Shown here one piece after another: positions 11,420 to 21,717 of a stretch of DNA of 64,000 bases. Numbering within the stretch: the first letter of the stretch is position 1; the number at the start of each line of letters is the position of its first letter. The position numbers and the translations under genes were made by a program. The DNA is from Dolomedes plantarius (taxonomy: Eukaryota; Arthropoda; Arachnida; Araneae; Dolomedidae). The stretch is from the NCBI GenBank assembly GCA_907164885.2, contig OU015496.1, positions 107,955,707 to 108,019,706 on the forward strand, written 5' to 3'. The notes under the pieces were generated by a model, which worked only from the letters and a program-made list of their open reading frames with translations, was not told the origin of the DNA and did not search any database.

Positions 11420-12623
11420 CACTGAAGTGCCACTGAATTAGGGATAGCAAAGCCTGTGCAAATTGTGTAGCGCTGCGGATCATGTATGCGCAAGTGAGGG
11501 TGCTGTGGTAACTGTATATATAGCGCGTACTATGGTTATTCTGAATTAGTTGTTGGAAATGCCAGTATGGGTAAACTGCCTGATTTAGGAGCCTTCGATC
11601 GCGGACAAATCGTAGGTGCGCGACGCTTGGGCCATTCAATTTCCGAAATCGTCAGACAGCTAGGATTTTCAAGGTCGACAGTGTCAAGAGTATACCAAGA
11701 ATACCTCGATGGTGGAAAAAAACTAGCGATCGGGCAAACTGCACTTTGACAGTGCGTGGTGAGAGACGGCTCAGGCGTATTGTACGTAGCCAGCGAAGCC
11801 AAACATTAGCTCAAATTACCACCAAGTTTAATGACGGTGCCAGTCATAGAGTCAGTAAACGGACTGTGCAACGCTCGCTTCACCGTATGGGTTTCGGGAG
11901 CCGTCGACCTACGAGAGTACCATTGCTCTATACTCGCCATCGGGCTGCACGTCTTGCCTGTCCAAGAGAGCACAGAGACTGGAGTGTAGAGGACTGGAAA
12001 CGAGTAGCATGGAGTGTTGAGTCTCGATTCCGACTACTTAACGCCGACGGGAGGCTGAGAATATGGCGTCAGGCTCATGAAGCCATGGATCCTGCATGCC
12101 TGGCTGGAACTGTACAAGGGCATGGTGGCTCAATCATGGTCTGGGGTGTTTTTTCGTGGCATAGTTTGGGATCTTTGGTGCGTGTACCAACCTCCCTCAA
12201 TGCAATTCGGTACGTAGAGTTGCTGGGTGATCACCTCCATCCGTTTATGCTGTTCTGTTATCCGCACGGTAATGGAGTTTTCCAGCAAGACAACTGTACC
12301 TCTCACAAGTCCCGGTTGGCTACTGGCTGGTTGGATGAGCATTCCTCTGACTTCTCTGTCATGAATTGGCCACCTAGAAGCCCAGACTTAAATCCTATTG
12401 AGCATGTTTGGGATGTTTTGGAACAAGGCGTGAAAGGCCATCACACAGCACCAAAGAACCTTACTGAATTATGGACAGCTTTAGCCAATATTTGGCAAGC
12501 CATTCCCGTGGAACGTTTCCAGAAACTTGTTGAATCTATGCCTCGTCGTGTGGCAGCCGTTATCAAGTCCAGAGGAGGCCCATCTCGTTACTAGGTAGGT
12601 ATCCCTAATTCAGTGGCACTTCA

Positions 12624-12626
<3 letters not shown>
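11420..12626 (+). mobile_element. Tc1-type transposon (family Tc-B)
   Basis: The 1207-bp element has matching ends, CACTGAAGTGCCACTGAATT on the left and its complement on the right, with TA on each side. (TA)n arrays adjoin both ends. It encodes one transposase on the plus strand, with one frameshift and one catalytic change. Confidence 0.97.
11567..12594 (+). pseudogene. Tc1 transposase, one frameshift, first catalytic Asp changed to Val
   Basis: The N-terminus (MGKLPDLGAFDRGQIVGARR, then EIVRQLGFSRSTVSRVYQEY) is the first helix-turn-helix. A short deletion near 11745 shifts the frame, and TVRGERRLRRIVRSQRSQTL continues from 11746. The rest is a single open frame of 282 codons to the family ending KSRGGPSRY. 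Catalytic triad: the first motif reads WSVESRF where WSDESRF is expected, while FQQDNCTSH and NPIEHVWD are intact. Apart from one frameshift and one Asp-to-Val change it is well kept, so it is a fairly young copy. The change alone would remove activity. Confidence 0.95.
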
Positions 12627-12696
<70 letters not shown>

Positions 12697-12704
12697 TTTG
12701 TTTG
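12627..12704. repeat. Compound (TA)n(TG)n microsatellite
   Basis: About 29 bp of TA turn into about 37 bp of TG and then TTTG units, directly after the Tc1 right end. Confidence 0.96.
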
Positions 12705-12964
12705 TGAGATGGAGTAAGCACTCCATCCATTAGAAGGGAAATTATCAAGCGTTAAACATTTTAAGACATTTAATGGAAGTAGACAATCTTTACATGACAG
12801 GACTAACACTTAGGATGAAATTAAAAAACACAAAAGCATCAAAGGAGCTACTTGGCTCGAAATCGGAAGGTTGCGGAAGAACACATCCGCTCAGAGTCCT
12901 TCGTGTTGCAGTAGTGCGGAGTGACATTTGCAGTCCATAATGATGTTATATATATGTATATATA

Positions 12965-14189
12965 CCGGGTGGCCATAATTAAACTGACAGTGCTCACAGT
13001 GTTCTGTAGCGCGATCTATTTGCGAGAATGACGCCACATTTTGTAGGAAGATTAAACAAGACGGGGGACAAAGGATTCCGCGAAAAAATAAATTAGTTCC
13101 AAAAGTCACCGCTAGGGGAATATTTGGCGCTGTGTAATAGAAAATAGGGAATTTCTGTGACTGCATGTGGTGATTTGTCATCCCAAATTCGGCAGTTCTG
13201 GGTATTCACAGTTCCATGCAGGTAAAAGTGGGCCTCGTCTCCCCATAAGATTTTCCACGGCCAAGCATCATTCACCTCCATTCTGGCAAGAAAGGTGAGA
13301 GCAGAAGTCAATCGCTTATCATGGTCGGGGTACAGTAACTCCTGTACACGGCTGATCTTGTACGGATAGAAGTTGATAATCTTTCGTAAGATTTTCCATA
13401 CCGTACTGTAAGGCATATCCATATTCCGAGCTAATCCACGAGCGCTAGAGGTGGCAGCAATATTGTCTGGTCCTCTGTCGACAATCGCCGTGGCAACTGC
13501 TTCGATTGTATCCTGTGGTACAGGTTTTCGTCCTCTGCCTGACTGAACCTTCAGAGAACCTGTTTTCTCAAACGTCGCAACCATTGCTTTTAGCCCATTA
13601 ACTGACACAGGACCGTTACCTTTACGCATTTTTTTGTGCGTTCAAAAAGCACGAAGAGCGGCGGACGCGTTGCACTGGTTGAGGTAAAAGAATTTGACCA
13701 GTAACGCACGCAACGACTAAAGAAGGAGACATTGCACATAAACTTTCAATCCGATTGATTCGAAACGTAACACATTGCCTTTTAAAACCCAAGCAGCTGG
13801 CACTGTGCCAATGGATGTAACGTGAAATTTGAATAAAGAACTTCTTCTTCTGCTCAGCGTACGTGATATTGCAGATCACGAGACTCGGTGTTTATGTAGA
13901 TTTTACGCTTTTTTAAAAGTGTTGCCATATTGCACTTGAACTAAATAAGAAAATGTGCATAATAAAAGGTATATTTATTCCGTATTAATTTGCATTTGTT
14001 AACACTCTATTTTCTATTACACAGTGCCAAATATTCCCCTAGCGGTGACTTTTGGAACTAATTTATTTTTTCGCGGAATCCTTCGTCCCCCGTCTTGTTT
14101 AATCTTCCTATAAAATGTGGCGTCATTCTCGCAAATAGATCGCGCTACAGAACACTCTGAGCACTGTCAGTTTAATTATGGCCACCCGG
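12965..14189 (-). mobile_element. Mariner derivative with about 185-bp inverted arms
   Basis: The element starts CCGGGTGGCCATAATTAAAC and ends in its complement, with TA on both sides. The inverted arms are long (about 12965-13150 and 14003-14189) and nearly identical. Between them lie a 5' leader and a transposase N-terminus on the minus strand, cut shortly after the first catalytic Asp. The lost C-terminal two-thirds has been replaced by an arm copy. This resembles the other palindromic mariners of the window, but here I could not tell from which end the arms derive. Confidence 0.88.
13140..13735 (-). pseudogene. Mariner transposase, N-terminal part only
   Basis: Reading down from about 13735: LLVKFFYLNQCNASAALRAF, one stop, then THKKMRKGNGPVSVNGLKAM and onward. 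This is the first helix-turn-helix of a mariner-group transposase. A GRGRKP linker, a second helix-turn-helix around NMDMPYSTVWKILRKI, and the first catalytic Asp in WPWKILWGDEAHFYLHG follow. The frame reaches TQNCRIWDDKSPHAVTEIP and then enters the arm sequence, so the second and third acidic residues are gone. It is a truncated, non-functional gene. Confidence 0.9.
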
Positions 14190-14320
14190 TATATATATAT
14201 ATATATATATATATACGTGCATATAGAGATGCATATTTACATACAAAAGAGGTAAGTAACGATAAGTAATCCTACGTTTATAACCCGCGGTAGTTTATTT
14301 AGAAGAGACTAGCTGAATTC
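14190..14320 (-). repeat. (TA)n plus R1 fragment, copy b
   Basis: About 25 bp of TA repeat lead into ACATACAAAAGAGGTAAGTA, GTAATCCTACG and GAAGAGACTAGC, which match one half of R1. The other half is not next to it. It lies between the mariner and an R2 fragment. Confidence 0.75.
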
Positions 14321-14324
14321 TTTT

Positions 14325-14641
14325 AATGTTACTCTGTAATTGAAGTAAATTTTACATCTTGAGTCATTTTTCATTTAAAAAAAATACAAATCGTATTTAA
14401 AGTTTAAATTATTCGGGGAATAAATTCTGGTACAGTTTGTTTTTAACGGTAATCAATTCCTTTTGGTGGAATAAATTTATAAAACGAATCCTGTTGCAAT
14501 ATGTAGATAAGTTCAAACAATCTAAAAATACCAATTTTTATTGGATGATCAGCATTTATGTAGCTGTAAATAGTAGACAAATTTTCTACATAGACTAACA
14601 CTCAGGTGAGTGAATCCAATAGGGTTTGTACACTGCAGCCT
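14325..14641 (+). repeat. MITE R2, right fragment
   Basis: The sequence matches the right three-quarters of the R2 copy at 48064-48488, ending AGTGAATCCAATAGGG then TTTGTACACTGCAGC. The left part is absent here and probably corresponds to 10567-10634. Confidence 0.75.
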
Positions 14642-15335
14642 CAAGTACTGAATCCCTCGCGAATGTAAATAAAATGGGATTGGTTTCTGTTGAGTTAAAT
14701 TCATTTTGAGCATCTGATGAGTACAGGTTGAATATCCCTAATCGAAAATGCCTGAGATCGACATTTTAAAATTATGAAACCATAAAGATTATATAAAAAA
14801 AATTGAAATATATTTTTTATATAAAGAAATCGCAAAAAATTAAAATATTAAAATATGCATTCAAAATATAAATATTTTTGCTGCAGTAGAAATAAATATT
14901 ATAACTTTCTATCTGCTGCATTTAATCTAATTTTATATTAGAACTTATTCAAATGTAGGAAATACATATCGGGAACCGATATCTTGCGGCACCATTTCAT
15001 CGAAATCTTATATCTTTTCTTCCGAAACACACTGATGTCCATAATCGACTGCAGCTATTCGGATGAAAAATTTGTGATGGACTGTTGAGGATATTTAAAC
15101 CTGATGCGTTGAATATTCCAACACTCAGCAGTCATATCACTCGTTTCACCTGACTCTGACGAATTTTTTTAAATCTGCGGACGGATTCGAGTTATTAGGT
15201 TAGGCGAATCACATGAAGTATATTAAAGGAACTGAAAATTATCTATGCTAACTAACGAGTACAAAACCCGGTTAATCAATAAATGGCCTTGAACGCCGTA
15301 AGACAGTGATCAATTACAACTTTAGGTTTGGGTGA
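14642..15335. other. Mostly unassigned; possible Tigger end at 14727
   Basis: At 14727 the motif CAGGTTGAATATCCCTAATC follows a TA and resembles the end of a Tigger-group element. A subterminal-like stretch with TTTTGGATTTCGAAATGC lies near 15897, but no matching right end was found. The remainder shows nothing. Confidence 0.35.
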
Positions 15336-15516
15336 ATTGGTTTGGTTTGGTTTGGTTTGGAACGCTATTGTCAACTCTTTGCTATAAAAGGGCTAATTAG
15401 GCTGGGACCTACATTTTAAAGCAGAACGACTACAAACGTCCATGCCAACAGTGGGACTGGAACCCACAGGATCTGAACCGAATACCAGCGCTCTAGGCAT
15501 TCTGCCACCACCTGGC
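15336..15516 (-). mobile_element. tRNA-derived SINE
   Basis: On the minus strand the head reads GTGGTGGCAGAATGCCTAGA (box A region), then GGGTTCCAGTCCCA, close to the RNA polymerase III box B consensus GGTTCRANNCC. The tail is five CCAAA-type units (seen as TTTGG on the plus strand, 15336-15360). Internal promoter plus simple tail is the SINE layout. A decayed tRNA gene is less likely because of the added body and tail. Confidence 0.8.
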
Positions 15517-15639
15517 AAACGACTTTTAAATGAGATTCCAACAATGTTTATTGAAAATAGAAATACAATTCATATACACAGAATTAAAATTTTAATTCTG
15601 CGAAAGGTATTATATTACTTTCCTCAGTAACCATCAAAT

Positions 15640-15815
15640 GAGTTCATTTGGTTCATTTGTACACCAATTGGACCAATTGGATACCAATTTGGTCTCATTG
15701 GTACGGACCAAATAGGTATGGTCCGTTTCTTTTGAACCATACCAAACGACATGGACCATACCATTTCTTTTGGTAGGGTTCTCTCGGACCATACCAAGAG
15801 ACATTGGTGTTTTAC
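15640..15815. repeat. Cluster of short inverted GGTATGGTCC-type motifs
   Basis: Short words recur in both orientations: ACCAATTGG-like words near 15662-15690, GGTATGGTCCG at 15714, ACCATACCAAACGACATGG, GGACCATACCATTTC and CGGACCATACCAAGAGACATTGG-like text in pieces up to 15806. The cluster can fold extensively. No element ends are visible and its role is unknown. Confidence 0.6.
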
Positions 15816-17170
15816 CCCTTGCATCTTTAATTTAGAGATACAAGGAAAATTCGGAAATTAGATGATCTGCCTACGAGTATTACAGTGGTTTTAGGATTTT
15901 TTTGGATTTCGAAATGCTTAATAGTACATAATGAGATATTTACACAAACGAATCATCGAAAGGCATATAAAAAAAGACTTTTAATATCTATTCGTGCATA
16001 AAGGAAATTTTGTGTTCTAAACTATCTCTGATAAGGTATAAGGTGAGAGACAGGTGGCTCCTTGGCTTCATTTGGCAATTTTTATAAAACATTTCCCTCT
16101 CATGCAACGGTCAAGTGTCAGGAAGAGTTTGTTTGTCTGAGATTTAAACAAACATAAAAGCTTTCTGTAAATCTTAAGTGCATCTTCAAACCTTTTTAAC
16201 ATTTTTGACATTGTTTTTGGTTAAAAAAACAGAATCAACCAAATAAATTCTGAAAAAAATTACATATTAATAAAATCCATAATTTCGTAAGGGTATATTT
16301 TTCCCACAATGATTATGTTAACGGTTTCAATTATTCAGTGCATTTATTCATGTACACACAAAAAAAGGGAAAAATAGATCTCACTTCAGTAATATTCAGA
16401 TGTACAGAAGACCGATAAGTTATTATGCATTGCTGATCTCAATGACGAAAATTGACCAATAACTCGCTGAAAAAATATCTTTACTTTTAACACTTTTTAA
16501 ATCTCTCGCAGACGTTAGGCAAGGAATCTAACATGTTCAAGGATCTTAATTTTTATTCGGCGCCACGAAAAGAAGAATTAACCACTTAGTGCTGTGTCCG
16601 TGGTTTTTATGCCCGTGGTGGTTTGACTAATATGGCAGTATTATACTCAACAAGTATCCATGAACAGATACATTGACGTTCATTCAGAGAATCTCCATCA
16701 CTTTGTAATATCTATACAGTCAGAAAATCAGACAAATGAACTAAATATAAAATTATATAGTTCAAGAATTCATGTGAAAAAAAAATAAATCAAGTAAATT
16801 GCTAGATGAATTATTTATTTACTCTCGCAGAATTTATAAGAAAATTTATTGTTACGACTGAAATTAAATTAGACATCAATTTTGTTTCCTTCACACACAC
16901 ATTAAAAATATCTACTCTTTATATATAAAAAGATAAGTTGACATCTACAACATTTTTTCGTTTCGAGGTATTCAAATGCAGTGGGGCCCTATGTTTACTT
17001 AATATAAATAAAGCTTATTCATAAAAAAATATGTAATTTTTAGGGTAGGGAAGGGAGGAGCCCGGAGGTCGCAGTGGACGGAGCTCTTAGTACTTAGTAC
17101 ATATATAAGCATACCATACATGCGTTTGATGATGTAATTTTTAATACATTGCAAATGTGAGCAAATACTC

Positions 17171-17173
<3 letters not shown>
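15816..17173. other. Unassigned AT-rich stretch
   Basis: Nothing certain. TTAACCACTTAGTGC at about 16577 resembles a piggyBac-type end beside a TTAA, but no partner was found. Confidence 0.35.

Positions 17174-17245
<72 letters not shown>
17174..17245. repeat. (TA)n microsatellite
   Basis: A TA array of about 72 bp runs to the left end of a Tc1 element. Confidence 0.97.
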
Positions 17246-17248
<3 letters not shown>

Positions 17249-18438
17249 TATCTACCAATAAGTATTTGGACACCCACGCAAATGACGATTTCTGCGGTCC
17301 TGATATGCGTCACGCTCTCCGCCGTTAAATATCGTGTAGGAAACAACATTGGCATTAGCCGTATGCAAGATGCCACGAAATGCAGAGTTATATGCTTTAG
17401 AGAAAGGTGTAATCGTCGGTATCACAGAAATGGCCGATCCTTAAGGGACATATGTAGCGAGCTGAATAACCCTATATCGACAGTGACCTATGTGATTCAG
17501 AATTGGAAGGTGAACAGTTATTGTCGGAATGTGCCCCGAGTCGGCAGACCCACGAAACTGGGAGATAGATATGGACGGGTGTTGTCCAGAGAAATTCGGA
17601 AGAATCACACCCAACCGATGGCTCACATACTCCAGGAGTTTCAAGAGGCATCCGGGAGTGTTATTTCGATGAATACTATCCGTAATGAAGCCTATCTGCT
17701 TGGTTTTCATGGTCGTGCTGCCGCCCATAAGCCTTTGATCACAAAGTACAAACGCGCTACTCGGTTAATATGGTGTAAAGCACGTCGAAAGAGGAAACGG
17801 GTTCTCTGGAGCGACAAATCAAGTTTCACCCTCTACCGTCCGGATGACAGACTGTAGGTCTGGAATCTGCCTGGAGAACGCCTCCTGCCAGAATGCATTG
17901 TGCCCACGGTAAAGATCGGTGGAGATGGAATATGGTCGGAGGGTGATTCTCCTGGTATGGACTGGGACTCTTGGTCCCAATTCATGATAAGCTCAACGCC
18001 GACGCCTACTGCACTGTTTTGGATGACAGTGTGCTTCCAACGTTGTGGCAGTTTTACGGATTAGACCCATGTTACTTCCAGGACGACAACGCCAGTTGTC
18101 ATGTTGCGAGGTCCACCATGGATTGGTATTGGGGAAATGGGGGTTAACTGAATGGACTGGCCTTCCCAGAGCCCAGACGTGAACCCTATCCAGAACCTTT
18201 CGAACGTGTTGGATCGCCGATTCAAGCGGTGCATCAACCATCCAAAATCGGTGAAAGAACTCACATGTCTTCTCCGAGTGAAGTGGAAGAAAACACCACT
18301 AGCTGTCATACAAGGACTTGTGGAAAGCATGTGCCAGAGGGTTGAGGCAGTAATTGCCTCTCGTGGAGGTTCTACCAACTATTAAATATGAATAAATTCT
18401 TTTACTCTTTTCTATCACAGGTGTCCAAATATTTATTC

Positions 18439-18439
<1 letters not shown>
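17246..18439 (+). mobile_element. Tc1-type transposon (family Tc-C)
   Basis: The ends share AAGTATTTGGACACC (left) and the complement of AAATATTTGGACACC (right). The left end has an extra outer segment, CACTATCTACC, that the right end lacks, so about 10 bp of the right end is lost or replaced by the TA array. TA flanks both sides. One decayed transposase lies on the plus strand. Confidence 0.93.
17370..18385 (+). pseudogene. Tc1 transposase, heavily decayed
   Basis: The start is MPRNAELYALEKGVIVG. After a frame change comes SLRDICSELNNPISTVTYVI and later EIRKNHTQPMAHILQEFQEA with GFHGRAAAHKPLIT. The first catalytic motif is kept (VLWSDKSSF), followed by a TAG stop at about 17856 (DDRL-stop-VWNLPGE). 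The second motif is readable (CYFQDDNASCHVARSTMDW). The Glu of the third motif is changed, SPDVNPIQNL in place of SPDLNPIENL. The ending [13 protein letters not shown] is typical. Several stops, frameshifts and a deletion before the first Asp make this the oldest Tc1 copy here. Confidence 0.93.
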
Positions 18440-18640
<201 letters not shown>

Positions 18641-19361
18641 ACACAATCTTGGTGAGTGTGTAATAAAATGGTAATCTCGTTCTCCTAAAAATTTCGTTAT
18701 AAGTAAAAGTTGAGCAGAAATTATCTTATTTTATAACAGCTTTATATAATAAAATGAAAATTGTGGAAAGTAAATATATTAAATTGCAACATATAGTCTA
18801 ATAAAAACTGATTTGTTCACATTAATTCATTCTGCCGAGCAAAGATTTGTCGAAACTCACAGTGGAAAATTGATGATGCGTGAAATATCTCGCAATAAAC
18901 ATAATCAAATAAAATTCGAATTTCCTAAAATGACACTTCAGAAGAAGCAAAAAAATACAACTTTAAATAAATTACATAAAGGAAACCGATAGTCACAATG
19001 ATGAACGAGGTTTCCGAGAATTTTTAACTTGATCAAATATTTGTACAATCTAAATTACGAAGATTTATTCCCTTGACACAAATGGAAACTACAAAATGCA
19101 AAGAATTTTTTTTCAATATAAAGTTTATTTAATATGAAAGATTGAAAGAAATTATTTGACAAAGGTAAATATGGAACCTGTTTTTCGAGATATGTGGTTT
19201 AACTGACTTTAAAATATCTTTCAAAGTCAAGATTTTGCAGGTAATTTCGTTTAAAAAAAACTTTACTAATTGTATTTTGTTAAACGGGTACATAAATATA
19301 TATATTAAAAATATCCTATTAAGAACATATAATTTGTTTTTAATGTATAATAACATAAATA
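18641..19361. other. Unassigned AT-rich stretch
   Basis: No features recognised. Confidence 0.4.
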
Positions 19362-19880
19362 CAGGGTGCGGCTGAAAGAACGTCCTGATTTGGAACGTCA
19401 ATAACAAAAATACAAAGCAAGATAGGGAAAGAAATCTTTTATACCTGAGAATTACATAGTATGCCATTGTCATCCCTTAAGTTTTAAAGATTACATCAGT
19501 TAAATGACGACCGTCATTTTCGATGCAGTTTTGAAGTCTCTTTCGGAAATTTTGCATAGATCTGCGGACCATGTCTTACGGAATGGCCATGATTTCTTTG
19601 CGTAATTGCTGCCTTGAGTGCTTGCAAACTTATTCGTCGGTGTTGGTACACTTTTGATTTGAGACAGCCTCGCAGAACAAAACGCACACGGGGCCAAATC
19701 CGGCGAACGCGGTGGCCAACCAATGTCACCCCGTAAAGAGACAAGAGGTCCCGGAAACAAGTTTCTAAGAATTCCAAGTGACCTTCTAGAGGTATGCGAC
19801 GTGGCGCCATCTTACTGAAACCATACATCTTCCGGATCATGATCGATGAGTAAACCGTTAACATTTGGATGGAGAATGTT
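19362..19880 (-). mobile_element. Mariner-group element, 3'-terminal fragment
   Basis: The left end is CAGGGTGCGGCTGAAAGAAC after a TA. The minus strand carries the C-terminal half of a transposase. No partner end was found to the right, so the 5' half is missing or diverged. Confidence 0.82.
19477..19880 (-). pseudogene. Mariner-group transposase, C-terminal half
   Basis: The reading gives DPEDVWFQ, a TAA stop at 19812-19814 where Gln is expected, then DGATSHTSRRSLGILRNLFP with the second catalytic Asp. GPLVSLRGDIGWPPRSPDLAPC with the third acidic region follows. After a frame change come LKSKVYQH, then MQNFRKRLQNCIEND and GRHLTDVIFKT before a stop at 19477. This is the C-terminus of an IS630/mariner-type transposase known from many arthropods. 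The nonsense codon, the frame changes and the absent N-terminus make it inactive. Confidence 0.88.
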
Positions 19881-20952
19881 GGGTTTTTTTGTGTATCAAT
19901 GTAGCTAATAACATAAATCCCAGGAATCTGTTCATGCATCGGCACAAATACTCAGATCTGATAAAATAATTCGAATTTGCACTACGAAGTAAATCATATG
20001 TACATACAGCTCTTCACATAATCGGCGTCATAATTTACAAGAAACAAATTACACCAAACCGTAAAAAACAAATTTTTCCTAAAAATTTCGAGCCATAATG
20101 TTTCCTGTACACAAATGATATTTCGAAATCATTATTCTGCAGATATGTAAGTTGCAGAGCAATATTTCATGTAAGTGCAAAAAAAAAAAATAATAAATAA
20201 GTAAATAAACAAACAATTGTAAATATTTATATTTCAAAATACTACATTTTCGTCGCTCTCATCTCCAGAAATTTTTCGAGCCATTTCTGCACTGTTGCCA
20301 TTTCTCATCAAAAAGAAATATCTTCTGTATTTGAGAGTAAACACTCCATATTTCTTTCTTTATAGCCTCCTCCTTTTAACACTTACAGGAACTGAAATAC
20401 TTCTAAGGCTCCCCGCTATCAATAATAAATAATAATTCATCTATTTTTAAAGCTTGGGATTTTAAAATGCTGCCTCTCTGAAAACTTGCTTTCTAGAAAA
20501 AGTGTTTAGCTGCAACGCCGTAATGCAACTGAGGATGTCTCATGAAATAAAATTTTATTACGATGCTCCTAATGCATGTATGTTAGCTGAGATTTTTAAT
20601 TATATGTTTTTAAATATGAGAGTTGAATGCGATACGAGTGCTTTCGTAATCATAAAGGCCATTTGAAATGCAAGTAGGCTTTTGAGAGGACAACATATCA
20701 GTTCATGTTGAAATTGTTCTTAAAATTCCGCCAGTTTTTAAGTTTCAGAATAATATTTTAAAAGTATTCTCATGAAACTAAATTGTATTTAACTAATCAT
20801 TGTAATGAATGAGGAAAATTCATATTCAAAATTTAAAATTTTCTGATAGCTATTTCTGAAGAATTAGAGAAAGGTTATGGGTTTTTTATGCATATTTGAA
20901 CACGCTATAACTATTTCTAGGAATTTTTAAAAAAATTGGAAAATTCAGTGTA
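19881..20952. other. Unassigned AT-rich stretch
   Basis: No features recognised. Confidence 0.4.
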
Positions 20953-21208
20953 CAGTAATTCCCCGAATTTCCGCGATAGTTGGTATCATACGCGAATTAT
21001 ACATAAATACGCGAATGATACATGAATAAATGTCCCACGTATGATACGCAAATTACGGGATCATACGTGGGGCCGACGATAGATCACGTAATTCGCGTAA
21101 GTCGGGGTACAACTTTCCATATAAATACATATAAATTTTTTCTAATTGGGACCAAGAAATTACAAAAAAAACAGTTTAAATGATAAATATTGTATTAAAA
21201 TTAAAATA

Positions 21209-21479
21209 CAGGGTGGTCCAAAATTATTGAGTGCATTTAATGTTTAAAAAGAGAGAACAAAATGATGTACGCACATGTTTATTGTTTTTTTTTTGGAAAG
21301 ACAATTTAAAACAGTTTTACACAACAAAATTTTAAACATTAAATAACGCCCACATAAACCGGTAGATGGCGCGACGCCATTTCGCAAGAAAAATTTACTA
21401 ATTGTGTCAGTCTGCAAAATTTTTTGAACATTCTTTTTTTACAAACATGAAATGCGCTCAATAATTTTGGACCACCCTG
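21209..21479 (+). mobile_element. Mariner MITE, copy 1
   Basis: The 271-bp element has matching ends, CAGGGTGGTCCAAAATTATT and its complement, and follows a TA. It has no coding capacity. The interior matches the 5' leader of the neighbouring inverted copy. Confidence 0.9.
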
Positions 21480-21600
21480 GGGAGGTCGAATTTTGAAAGG
21501 AATAGAAGAACAAAATGAGTTACAACGGTTTTGCTTTCATGGAACCACAAAACGCACATTGCTTTTTCCTGTACGATAACCATTTGGAGACTGACGCAAT
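21480..21600 (-). pseudogene. Mariner transposase, first 35 or so residues
   Basis: The minus-strand reading MVIVQEKAMCVLWFHESKTV, then VTHFVLLFLSKFDLP, matches the start of mariner-group transposases, whose first helix-turn-helix begins with a QKAFCVLWF-ETKSV type sequence. It is cut at the junction with MITE copy 1. It is only a short fragment, but the motif is distinctive. Confidence 0.65.
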
Positions 21601-21717
21601 TAGTAAATTTTTTTTTGCGAAATGTTGTCGCGCCATCTACCGGCTTATGTGGAAGTTATTTAATGTTTGAAACTTTGTTGTGTAAAACTGTTTTAAACTG
21701 TCTTTCCAAGAAAAAAA

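Noticed and set aside
16570..16600. piggyBac-type element
   Set aside because: A TTAA followed by a plausible end word is present, but the complementary end was not found.
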